The notes beneath the pieces were generated by a model. That model did no database searches and was not told where the DNA came from. It worked only from the letters and a program-made list of their open reading frames with translations. Both the position numbers and the translations under genes were made by a program. From positions 1 to 5,343 of the forward strand of contig CACYEB010000190.1 in the NCBI GenBank assembly GCA_902773305.1: a stretch of DNA of 5,343 nucleotides, read 5' to 3'. Source of the stretch: an uncultured Bacteroidia bacterium. GTDB lineage: Bacteria > Bacteroidota > Bacteroidia > Bacteroidales > UBA932. Position 1 is the stretch's first letter, and the number at the start of each line of letters is the position of its first letter. Below, piece after piece: positions 1 through 5,343 of this stretch.

Positions 1-66
1 CACCGCTACAACCTTCTACCCTTGCTGCCTTCCGGCCCTGGGGGAGTTCAAAGGGAGCTGGTCGTA
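1..66 (-). ncRNA. ffs: Signal recognition particle RNA, small bacterial type (4.5S), 5' part
   Basis: This is the RNA scaffold of the signal recognition particle. It binds Ffh and FtsY for co-translational targeting of membrane proteins. Read on the minus strand, it has the conserved domain IV hairpin: a GGAA tetraloop (complement of 30-33) closed by CC/GG pairs, with CAGGG on the 5' side and GGCAGCAAGGG on the 3' side. This is followed by GUUGUAGCGGUG, running to the window edge. The 5' segment CCAGCUCCC (about 52-60) should pair with a 3' strand beyond position 1, so the gene is cut at its 3' end and its terminator is not visible. The 5' end is approximate; the promoter at 84-117 suggests transcription may begin around 76-80. 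The identity is recognised from the conserved core and is secure. Exact ends are not. Confidence 0.9.
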
Positions 67-83
67 TATGACTTACCCAAGTG

Positions 84-117
84 CAAATGTAGATAAAATT
101 ATGTTGCCGGCAAAAAA
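84..117 (-). promoter_or_regulatory. Bacteroides-type promoter for the SRP RNA gene
   Basis: On the minus strand there is a -33 element TTTTTTG (complement of 111-117). After a 19-bp spacer comes the -7 element TACATTTG (complement of 84-91). These fit the published Bacteroides consensus TTTG / TAnnTTTG exactly. Transcription would start near 76-80, just ahead of the SRP RNA helix. The -33 box lies inside the first codons of mnmA on the other strand. The match is seen directly; activity is inferred. Confidence 0.75.
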
Positions 118-1291
118 TATTAAAATTGCGGTGGGACTCTCCGGCGGAGTGGACTCGAGTGTGGCGGCGCTGCTGCTCAAGCGGCAGGGTTACGACGTAT
201 TCGCCGTCTTTATGCAGAACTGGAACGATGCCACCGGCACGCTCCACGGAGACTGCGAGTGGGAAGAAGAACTGGCTGTGGCAAGGATGGTGGCCGGGAA
301 ACTGGACATTCCATTTCATTTCGTGGACCTCAGCGGCGAGTACCGCCAGCGTGTGGTGGACTATATGTTCAGGGAATATGAGACTGGCCGTACCCCTAAT
401 CCGGACGTCCTGTGCAACAGCGAGATCAAGTTTGACGCTTTCCTGAAACACGCCCAAAGCCTGGGCGCCGATATGGTGGCCACTGGACACTACTGCAGGA
501 AAGACGAGTTCATCGACACTGACGGCCGCACCGTGTACAGGCTGCTCACCGGCAGCGACGGCAACAAGGACCAGAGTTATTTTCTGTGTCAGCTGAGCCA
601 GGAGCAGCTCAGCAAGGCGCTCTTTCCCATAGGCCATCTCACCAAACCCCAGGTTCGTCAGATTGCCCGGGAGGCCAATCTCCCAAGTGCAGAGAAAAAG
701 GATTCCCAAGGGATATGCTTCGTGGGTAAGGTCGATCTGCCGGTTTTCCTGCAGCAGAAACTCAAGGCCCGCAGGGGTGATGCCGTGGAGATATCCGCAA
801 GTTTTTATGAGCACCTGCCGCAGCCCCATTCCCTGGAGGAGATGGCCGAGCCGATCGTTTACCACAAGGAAGACGGCAAGGTGGTGGGCTCTCACGACGG
901 GGTGCAGTTCTACACCATCGGACAGCGCCACGGGCTTAATATCGGGGGGCACAGGCAGCCCCTGTTCGTCATAGCCAAGGACCCCGTGCAGAATATCATT
1001 TATCTGGGCGAGGGACAGTCGCATCCGGGACTCTACCGCGGCGCTCTGGCAATCCAGGCAGGGGATGTTCACTGGATCCGTCCCGGCTTGTCGCTGTCGC
1101 CGGGGCAGGAGCTTGAATGTATGGTGCGTATCCGTTACCGCCAGCCGCTGCAGAAGGCTTGCCTGAAGTGCCGGCCAGAAGGGATTTACATAGTGTTCGA
1201 CGAGCCGCAGCGCGGAATAACGGCCGGTCAGTTTGCAGCGTGGTATGCCTTTGACGGTGAACTTATGGGCAGTGGAGTAATAGCAAGATAG
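101..1291 (+). CDS. mnmA: tRNA-specific 2-thiouridylase MnmA
   Basis: MnmA is the cytoplasmic enzyme that activates U34 of Lys, Glu and Gln tRNAs with ATP and replaces its 2-oxygen with sulfur, taken from a persulfide relay. From ATG 101 the protein is 396 residues. It shows the PP-loop SGGVDSS (14-20), the QNWND segment (39-43), NPDVLCNSE with nucleophile C105, TGHY (128-131), GICFVGK with the partner cysteine C206, YTIGQRHG (271-278), and the C-terminal barrel ending GITAGQFAAWY...GSGVI. Every catalytic element is present. It is longer than the E. coli enzyme (about 368) mainly because of a segment near 225-258, which I recall in other Bacteroidota MnmA. An in-frame ATG at 68 would add 11 residues. 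I prefer 101 because family members begin only a few residues before the PP-loop, the ffs promoter occupies this stretch, and an AT-rich leader precedes 101. No mnmA promoter is visible between the left edge and the start. It is probably co-transcribed with the flavoprotein gene that follows. Confidence 0.95.
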   Translation: MLPAKNIKIAVGLSGGVDSSVAALLLKRQGYDVFAVFMQNWNDATGTLHGDCEWEEELAVARMVAGKLDIPFHFVDLSGEYRQRVVDYMFREYETGRTPNPDVLCNSEIKFDAFLKHAQSLGADMVATGHYCRKDEFIDTDGRTVYRLLTGSDGNKDQSYFLCQLSQEQLSKALFPIGHLTKPQVRQIAREANLPSAEKKDSQGICFVGKVDLPVFLQQKLKARRGDAVEISASFYEHLPQPHSLEEMAEPIVYHKEDGKVVGSHDGVQFYTIGQRHGLNIGGHRQPLFVIAKDPVQNIIYLGEGQSHPGLYRGALAIQAGDVHWIRPGLSLSPGQELECMVRIRYRQPLQKACLKCRPEGIYIVFDEPQRGITAGQFAAWYAFDGELMGSGVIAR

Positions 1292-1293
1292 TG

Positions 1294-2541
1294 ATGACGG
1301 ACATAGTTATAATTGGGGCGGGAGCGGCCGGGTGCGTGGCGGCCATCAAGGCGGCGGAGGCGGGTGCCAGGGTTGTCCTTCTGGAGAAAAACGACAAGAT
1401 CGGGCGGAAGATAATGATTACGGGCAAGGGGCGTTGCAATATTACCAATGCCAAGAAATGGTCGGATTTTTCAAGCCATATCCACACCAAGCCGGCATTC
1501 CTGAAACCCGCGTTCTATGCCTTTTCCAATATTGACACCGTTGATTTCTTCGAGTCTATCGGGGTGGAGACGGTTCTTACCCGTGACGACCGGGTCTTCC
1601 CCAAGTCGATGAACGCCGCAACGGTGGTAGATGCCCTTGCACGGCGGATATCCGGGTTGAAAATCAAGACCGAGTTCTGCTGCGATGCCGGCAGGGTGAT
1701 AAAAACCCCCGACAATCTTTTCGTTACGGAATACATCAGGGAGAGCGGCCGGCGGCTCTCCCAGGAGAGCATCATTTCCCGTGCCGTGATAGTGGCCACC
1801 GGTGGCCTTTCATATCCGGCCACCGGCAGCACCGGTGCCGGGTACGATATCGCAAGGGGCTTCGGTCACACCATACAGCGGACATTCCCTTCGCTCACAG
1901 CGCTGGTCCCGGAACACTACGATACCAGACTGGTGGGCATAGAACTGATAAACGTAACGGCAAGCCTTACCGTCGGCCGCGATTTTGCCGCCAGCGAATT
2001 CGGAGACCTGCAGTTTACCGACGGCGGTATCGAGGGGCCTGTCGGATTCAAACTGTCACGCAAGGCGGTATGGGCGCTGCTGAACGGCGACAAGGTGAGC
2101 GTTTCAATTGACCTGAAACCGGCAGTCCCGCTGGAGAGGCTCCGTGAGAGGGTCTTGCAGGCGATACGTCAGGAAGACGTCACGGGTGCCAATTTTGATA
2201 AAAAGGTACGCCGCCTGCTGCGAGGGTTTATGCCGCAGGCACTGACGGCCCCGTTTGCCGAGGGTAACCGGCTTACGATGGACAATCTGGCTTCTGTAAT
2301 GAAAGACTGGCGGTTTAACATTACGGGGTATGTGGGCTACCGCAGGGCTGTGGTCACTGCCGGCGGCGTCAGTCTGGACGAACTTGTGTCGCGCACTATG
2401 TCCAGCCGCAACGCGCCCGGTCTGTACTTTGCCGGTGAAGTGATTGACATTGACGGCGATACAGGAGGTTACAATCTGCAGATAGCGTTCTCTACGGGAG
2501 CCCTTGCCGCCAGGAGCGCCGCTGAATACTGTAAGAATTAG
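1294..2541 (+). CDS. HI0933/YhiN (BaiN-like) family FAD-binding flavoprotein
   Basis: This is a predicted cytoplasmic NAD(P)/FAD-dependent oxidoreductase of 415 residues, a normal family length. An N-terminal Rossmann dinucleotide motif GAGAAG (8-13) is followed by the acidic strand end LLEK (29-32, E31). Next comes the family signature GRKIMITGKGRCNITN (37-52). Further signatures are RVFPKS (100-105), TGGLSYPATGS (169-179), and the C-terminal FAD-contacting stretch GLYFAGEVIDIDGDTGGYNLQ (376-396). Family membership is firm but the substrate is not. Relatives have been named BaiN (bile-acid dehydro-intermediate reductase) or aminoacetone oxidase from single characterised cases, and neither name should be transferred here. 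A GTG at 1291 overlaps the mnmA TAG, and ATG follows at 1294. I take the ATG because MTDIVIIGAG is the typical beginning. The 2-nt gap to mnmA implies co-transcription. The 3' end overlaps the stop of the opposing FAH-like gene. Confidence 0.9.
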   Translation: MTDIVIIGAGAAGCVAAIKAAEAGARVVLLEKNDKIGRKIMITGKGRCNITNAKKWSDFSSHIHTKPAFLKPAFYAFSNIDTVDFFESIGVETVLTRDDRVFPKSMNAATVVDALARRISGLKIKTEFCCDAGRVIKTPDNLFVTEYIRESGRRLSQESIISRAVIVATGGLSYPATGSTGAGYDIARGFGHTIQRTFPSLTALVPEHYDTRLVGIELINVTASLTVGRDFAASEFGDLQFTDGGIEGPVGFKLSRKAVWALLNGDKVSVSIDLKPAVPLERLRERVLQAIRQEDVTGANFDKKVRRLLRGFMPQALTAPFAEGNRLTMDNLASVMKDWRFNITGYVGYRRAVVTAGGVSLDELVSRTMSSRNAPGLYFAGEVIDIDGDTGGYNLQIAFSTGALAARSAAEYCKN

Positions 2542-3071
2542 AATATCCTGATGTCGGTCCGTGAGCCCGGTGTCTCCAGCGTGACGGTATCTCCCGCCTT
2601 CACTTCTGCTGCAGACCCCAGTTCGACGGCCACGATGTCACCTATCCTGAGTGAACAGCGACGGGTAACGGAGCATATGGCCTGCTCGAAGACTTCGCTG
2701 CCGATACCTTTTTCTGCACAAAACCGTCTCTGCCCGTTTACGAGTATGCCGAACCCACCTTCCGGCAGGGACTCCAGCGGTCTCCACGACATATCCAAAA
2801 CGGAGGTGAAGTCGGTGGCGGCTGCAATGTCTGCGTCGGCGGCACCGGTACGGTCGTTAAGCAGGCAACCGAAGGCGAAAGAGTCGAAATACCTGCCGGC
2901 GAACCTCACGGCGACACATTTGCCAGCCTTGATGATATGGGTGTAGATGCAGGGAACTGCCTCCAGCGTGGAGACGCCTTCGGGGCAATAGTAGTCGGAG
3001 TTGTTATGGTTGAGGGTGTTGTCGGGCTTGAAGTAAAAGCCGCCGCCCTTCTTTACCACTATTATCTTCAT
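2538..3071 (-). CDS. Degenerate fumarylacetoacetate hydrolase (FAH)-fold protein
   Basis: This is a 177-residue protein with recognisable but diverged similarity to the FAH family (metal-dependent hydrolases, isomerases and decarboxylases of beta-diketo acids, usually just over 200 residues in the short bacterial form). Supporting segments are FKPDNTL (14-20), the GK..A.RFAGRYFD block (50-63), FGILVNGQ, and SLRIGDIVAVELG...VKAGDTV near the C-terminus. The N-terminal G-N-Y...H...E segment of the family is missing (about 20 residues shorter). In my by-eye alignment the usual HYEVE and GIDFTARD motifs become EAVPC (37-41) and GCLLNDRT (68-75). The metal-ligand positions are then V39, C41 and L70, and the GTP-x-GVG motif is also absent. 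It is therefore probably not a classical FAH enzyme, and a non-catalytic or altered role is inferred. The frame is open and the codons resemble its neighbours, so I do not call it a pseudogene. Its ATG overlaps the dnaQ stop as ATGA, which fixes the start and suggests translational coupling in a dnaN-dnaQ operon. Confidence 0.75.
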   Translation of the reverse strand: MKIIVVKKGGGFYFKPDNTLNHNNSDYYCPEGVSTLEAVPCIYTHIIKAGKCVAVRFAGRYFDSFAFGCLLNDRTGAADADIAAATDFTSVLDMSWRPLESLPEGGFGILVNGQRRFCAEKGIGSEVFEQAICSVTRRCSLRIGDIVAVELGSAAEVKAGDTVTLETPGSRTDIRIF

Positions 3072-3838
3072 CGCGACGATTTGGCTTCAAGGTATATCTT
3101 GGTAAGGATATTCTTGGTGTCCTGGGTGAATTCACCATCCATCATCCAGGTGTAGTAGCTGGGCTCTTTGGCCAGGACTTCCGTTATCGGCTTGCCCTTG
3201 TGCTTGCCAAAATTGAATACCGGGACGTTGCGGTCGTTCATCACAAAGCGCCCGGCATAGTCGAGCATCTTTTCCCGGCAGGTATATCTGGAGAGTTCCG
3301 CTACATCGTTCTTAAGGTCGTCGTAGCGGTCGAGCTGCGCCTCAAGCACCTCCAGCGTGGCCAGTGTGTCGGCTTCTGCAGAGTGGGCGTCGTCAAGGTT
3401 CTTGCCGCAGTAGAACCTGTACGCCGCGGAGAGGGTGCGGGGCTCGTGCTTGTAGAATATCACTTGCACATCCACCAGGTTGCGTTCGCGGAATTTGGGG
3501 TCCAGCCCGACACGCATAAACTCTTCGGTGAGCATTGGGATATCGAAATTGAGCGAGTTGTAACCGGCGATGTCGCAACCCTCCATCCATTTGAGCATCG
3601 ACTTGGCAAGCTGCTCGAAGGTCGGTTCGTCTTTGACATCGTCGTCGCTTATGCCGTGTACCGCCTGTGCCTCTTTGGAGATGGGAATCGTGGGATTAAC
3701 GCGGCGGGTCTTTACCTGGCGGGTACCGTCGGGCATCAGCTTTACCATAGATATCTCAACGATGCGGTCGGTGGCAACATTAAGCCCCGTGCTCTCGATA
3801 TCGAAAAAGAGCAGGGGCCTGACAAGTTTCAGATCCAT
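3068..3838 (-). CDS. dnaQ: DnaQ-like DEDDh 3'-5' exonuclease (DNA polymerase III epsilon-type)
   Basis: This is a predicted 256-residue 3'-5' exonuclease that removes nucleotides from DNA ends, by family either as the replicase proofreading subunit or as a stand-alone ExoX-like nuclease. ExoI is DIESTG (13-18; D13, E15), ExoII is GYNSLNFD (92-99; D99), and ExoIII is HSAEAD (152-157; H152, D157). All five DEDDh residues are present. After a helical linker, residues about 206-250 (FNFGKHKGKPITEVL...YYTWMM) match the small ExoX-like C-terminal domain, which classical E. coli epsilon lacks. The frame is open upstream to an ATG at 3961, but those 41 extra residues lie over the dnaN 3' end and are low-complexity and Arg-rich. 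The start at 3838 gives the family-typical N-terminus and a 17-nt gap from dnaN. The next gene overlaps its stop by 4 nt. The gene symbol follows homology; whether it is the main proofreader is not shown. Confidence 0.9.
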   Translation of the reverse strand: MDLKLVRPLLFFDIESTGLNVATDRIVEISMVKLMPDGTRQVKTRRVNPTIPISKEAQAVHGISDDDVKDEPTFEQLAKSMLKWMEGCDIAGYNSLNFDIPMLTEEFMRVGLDPKFRERNLVDVQVIFYKHEPRTLSAAYRFYCGKNLDDAHSAEADTLATLEVLEAQLDRYDDLKNDVAELSRYTCREKMLDYAGRFVMNDRNVPVFNFGKHKGKPITEVLAKEPSYYTWMMDGEFTQDTKNILTKIYLEAKSSR

Positions 3839-3855
3839 AAAAAACAGGTTTGGTA

Positions 3856-4974
3856 CTAAACCATAACGGGCATCAGCAGCGCACTCAAATCTTCCGTGGC
3901 ATTGTTGCCGTCGGCGGAGACGATAAGGGCGGGACGGCAGTTGTCGGCCATCTGGATGCAAACGTTCTCGAAGCAGAAATTGTTCAGGATATCTGCCAGG
4001 AACGGGGCTTTGAAGCCGATTTCAAGGGGAGAGCCGTCGTATTCGCACGAGAGGCGCTCGTAGGCCGATGTGGAAAAACCGGTATCTTCGCCGGAGATGG
4101 TGAGTTCGCCGGTGCCTATCTTGAGCACAACGTGGCTGGTGGCCTGGTTTGAATAGACGGCCACGCGGCGCACTGCACCCAGGAGTTCGGCGCGGTTGAT
4201 GATCATCTTGTTGGGGTTGTTCTTGGGCAGGATGGATTTGTATGCGGGGTAGTTGCCGTCTATCAGCCTGCACACGAGCAGCGTCTCGCCGAAAGAGAAG
4301 AAAGCGTTGCGCTTGTCAAACTTGATGACCACGTCATCCTCTACCTTGGCCAGGATGCTCTTGAGGATTGCGGCGGGTTTTTTATGAAGGATGAACGAGC
4401 AGGGTGCGGGGCACTTGATCTCGTTCAGGGTATAGCGGACCAGTTTGTGGGCATCCGATGCGACCATCGACAGGGAATCGTCTCCCATATCGAAGAAAAT
4501 GCCGTTCATCACGGGGCGCAACTCCTCTTCTGCGGTGGCATAGATGGTGTCGCTGATGCCGTTCATCAGGGCCTCGGCGCCGATGGAAACGGTATTGAAC
4601 TCTTCGCCTATCACCGGAAGTGCCGGATAATCCGCTGCCGGATGGAACGGAATCTTGGAGGCACCGCTGGCCCAGGTGATGATCAGGGACGAGTTGAGGT
4701 CGGTTGCAAAAGTGAGGGGCTGATCGGGAAGCGAGCGCAGCGAATCGGTGAACAATCTTGCAGGAACGGTGATCTGGCCGTCTTCGAAAACTTTCTCTAT
4801 GTTGATGTCGGTACGGAGGGTAGTCTCGCCGTTGGAAGCGGTGACCGACAGGGTATTGCCCTTGAGATCAAACAGATAGTTGTCGAGGATGGCCAGGGCC
4901 GGCTTGCCGGAGATAACCTTTGACACGGAGTTCAGGCCGATTAAAAGCTGGGTGCTGGATGCTATGAATTTCAT
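3856..4974 (-). CDS. dnaN: DNA polymerase III subunit beta (sliding clamp)
   Basis: DnaN is the ring-shaped homodimeric processivity clamp that encircles DNA. It tethers the replicative polymerase and is the docking site for many repair and replication proteins. The 372-residue length is normal for three repeated clamp folds of about 120 residues each. Signatures are LRPVMNGIFFD (152-162) leading into VASDAHKLVRY, DGNYPAYKSILPK (239-251), VAVYSNQATSHVVLKI (271-286), GFKAPFLADIL (320-330), and the C-terminal LLMPVMV (366-372), which forms part of the peptide-binding cleft. The start at 4974 gives the standard MKF opening, with an A-rich leader and no strong Shine-Dalgarno. A Bacteroides-type promoter lies at 5002-5035. 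Unlike the dnaA-dnaN arrangement of many bacteria, dnaN here heads a cluster with the DnaQ-like exonuclease and the FAH-like gene. No damage or truncation is visible. Confidence 0.97.
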   Translation of the reverse strand: MKFIASSTQLLIGLNSVSKVISGKPALAILDNYLFDLKGNTLSVTASNGETTLRTDINIEKVFEDGQITVPARLFTDSLRSLPDQPLTFATDLNSSLIITWASGASKIPFHPAADYPALPVIGEEFNTVSIGAEALMNGISDTIYATAEEELRPVMNGIFFDMGDDSLSMVASDAHKLVRYTLNEIKCPAPCSFILHKKPAAILKSILAKVEDDVVIKFDKRNAFFSFGETLLVCRLIDGNYPAYKSILPKNNPNKMIINRAELLGAVRRVAVYSNQATSHVVLKIGTGELTISGEDTGFSTSAYERLSCEYDGSPLEIGFKAPFLADILNNFCFENVCIQMADNCRPALIVSADGNNATEDLSALLMPVMV

Positions 4975-5001
4975 ACTGGAATATTTTTCACTTAATTTTC
5001 A

Positions 5002-5035
5002 CAAATATAGAAATTTTCCACTTCAAAAGTCAAAA
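5002..5035 (-). promoter_or_regulatory. Bacteroides-type promoter for dnaN
   Basis: On the minus strand, TTTTG (complement of 5031-5035) is followed by a 21-bp spacer and then TATATTTG (complement of 5002-5009). The latter fully matches the -7 consensus TAnnTTTG. The predicted transcription start near 4994-4997 leaves a leader of about 20 nt before the dnaN ATG. A second TTTTG (complement of 5024-5028) lies 14 bp from the -7 box, which is too close for the usual spacing. This promoter probably serves all three minus-strand genes, since no terminator or sizeable gap separates them. Confidence 0.7.
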
Positions 5036-5045
5036 TATGTGGCAT

Positions 5046-5053
5046 ATAATTTG
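5046..5053 (+). promoter_or_regulatory. Possible -7 element for the HtrA-like gene
   Basis: ATAATTTG matches the Bacteroides -7 consensus TAnnTTTG at seven of eight positions and sits about 32 nt before the ATG at 5086. I find no TTTG at the expected distance upstream, so only half of a promoter is supported. It is the best plus-strand candidate in the 111-bp divergent spacer. Confidence 0.3.
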
Positions 5054-5057
5054 AGCG

Positions 5058-5071
5058 ATTTGTCAACAAAT
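5058..5071. repeat. Short inverted repeat ATTTGT-CA-ACAAAT upstream of the HtrA-like gene
   Basis: Two perfect 6-bp arms are separated by 2 bp. The repeat begins just after the candidate -7 element, where transcription of the downstream gene would start, and ends 14 bp before its ATG. That position would suit an operator. A 6-bp AT-rich palindrome is also easily found by chance in AT-rich spacer DNA, so this is only a candidate site. Confidence 0.3.
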
Positions 5072-5085
5072 TTAAAACAAACTTT

Positions 5086-5343
5086 ATGAAGACATTTTTA
5101 AAATGGTTATGGGGTATCCTCATTACTGCAGCCGTGGCTTTTCTGGCTTGGAATGCGTATAAAACTCAACTTGCTGAACAAGAGAACGATGATAGATGGG
5201 AGGCGGAGCAGATAAAGGAGCGTCAGATCAGGGAACGGGACCAGGCGAGGGCTGCTGCCCCTGCCGTATCTTCAAATACCGATTTCTGTGATGCTGCCGA
5301 AATGGCAGTCCGTTCGGTGGTGTACGTCAAGGTTACCAAAAAG
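5086..5343 (+). CDS. Putative HtrA/Deg-like serine protease, N-terminal fragment (cut by window edge)
   Basis: The open frame runs from ATG 5086 through the right edge, with 86 residues visible and no stop. It begins with a signal peptide or membrane anchor: two lysines (2 and 6), then a hydrophobic stretch at about 8-22 (LWGILITAAVAFLAW). Residues about 26-56 are highly charged and rich in E, R, Q and K, probably helical or coiled coil. An Ala/Pro linker leads to TDFCDAAEMAVRSVVYVKV (about 66-84). That resembles the conserved entry to the trypsin-like domain of Bacteroidota Do/DegQ proteases (D-F-x-x-A-A-E-x-x-V-x-x-V-V-x-V-K). If so, it is a periplasmic or envelope quality-control protease. 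The catalytic His-Asp-Ser triad and any PDZ domains would lie beyond the window, so neither activity nor family can be confirmed. The leader is A-rich with no clear Shine-Dalgarno, as expected for the phylum. It is divergent from dnaN. Confidence 0.65.
   Translation, partial: MKTFLKWLWGILITAAVAFLAWNAYKTQLAEQENDDRWEAEQIKERQIRERDQARAAAPAVSSNTDFCDAAEMAVRSVVYVKVTKK

Noticed and set aside
68..100. 11-residue N-terminal extension of MnmA from ATG 68
   Set aside because: Family members start close to the PP-loop, and this stretch is occupied by the ffs promoter and transcript start. It cannot be fully excluded without N-terminal data.
773..874. Extra segment in MnmA compared with E. coli, considered as an inserted domain
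   Set aside because: It is only about 25-30 residues, in frame, and as I recall similar lengths are usual in Bacteroidota MnmA. Ordinary lineage variation is the simpler reading.
2958..3360. 12-base repeat cctccagcgtgg at about 2961 and 3349
   Set aside because: There are only two copies, both inside coding sequence with unrelated surroundings. This fits chance and codon bias.
3200..3859. 219-codon open frame on the plus strand opposite dnaQ
   Set aside because: It lies entirely antisense to a gene with all catalytic motifs intact, and its translation shows no recognisable domain. Long antisense frames are common in GC-rich coding DNA.
3839..3961. 41-codon N-terminal extension of the DnaQ-like gene
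   Set aside because: It overlaps the 3' end of dnaN, is Arg-rich and unlike any exonuclease N-terminus. The start at 3838 fits the family and the operon spacing.
4375..4385. T-tract within dnaN (cggcggg followed by tttttta) considered as a terminator
   Set aside because: It is inside an intact coding region, encodes part of LHKKPAA on the minus strand, and has no adjacent stable hairpin.
4384..4923. 179-codon open frame on the plus strand opposite dnaN
   Set aside because: It is a shadow of the dnaN reading frame, with no promoter, leader or recognisable protein features of its own.

Overview
The window looks like a housekeeping stretch of a Bacteroidota (probably Bacteroidales) chromosome with a GC content visibly above 50%. 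Three things point there. Two intergenic sites match the Bacteroides-type promoter (TTTG, about 20 bp, TAnnTTTG). The small SRP RNA at the left edge carries the core seen in this phylum. The starts have A-rich leaders rather than clear Shine-Dalgarno sites. Genus cannot be settled from the sequence alone.

Layout, left to right. Positions 1 to about 66 hold the 5' part of the SRP RNA gene (ffs) on the minus strand; its 3' end is outside the window. Its promoter overlaps the start of a divergent plus-strand pair: mnmA (tRNA 2-thiouridylase, 101-1291) and an HI0933/YhiN-type flavoprotein (1294-2541), which are 2 nt apart. That pair converges, with overlapping stop codons, on a minus-strand cluster. 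Read in its own direction the cluster is dnaN (sliding clamp, 4974-3856), a DnaQ-like 3'-5' exonuclease (3838-3068) and a 177-residue protein with a degenerate fumarylacetoacetate-hydrolase (FAH) fold (3071-2538). An AT-rich 111-bp spacer (4975-5085) carries a good promoter for dnaN. It also precedes a plus-strand gene cut by the right edge, which looks like the N-terminus of a membrane-anchored or exported HtrA/Deg-like serine protease.

How the genes relate. dnaN and dnaQ are an obvious functional pair (replication clamp and proofreading or processing exonuclease), 17 nt apart. The FAH-like gene is joined to dnaQ by an ATGA stop/start overlap, so the three are probably co-transcribed. MnmA makes the 2-thio group of wobble uridine in tRNA; the flavoprotein behind it has no demonstrated link to that pathway.

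I see no mobile element, CRISPR array, tRNA, rRNA or defence cassette, and no clearly new multi-gene system. The item most worth following is the FAH-fold protein. It appears to have lost all three metal-binding acidic residues of the family, yet it is kept as an intact, translationally coupled gene behind the clamp and exonuclease.
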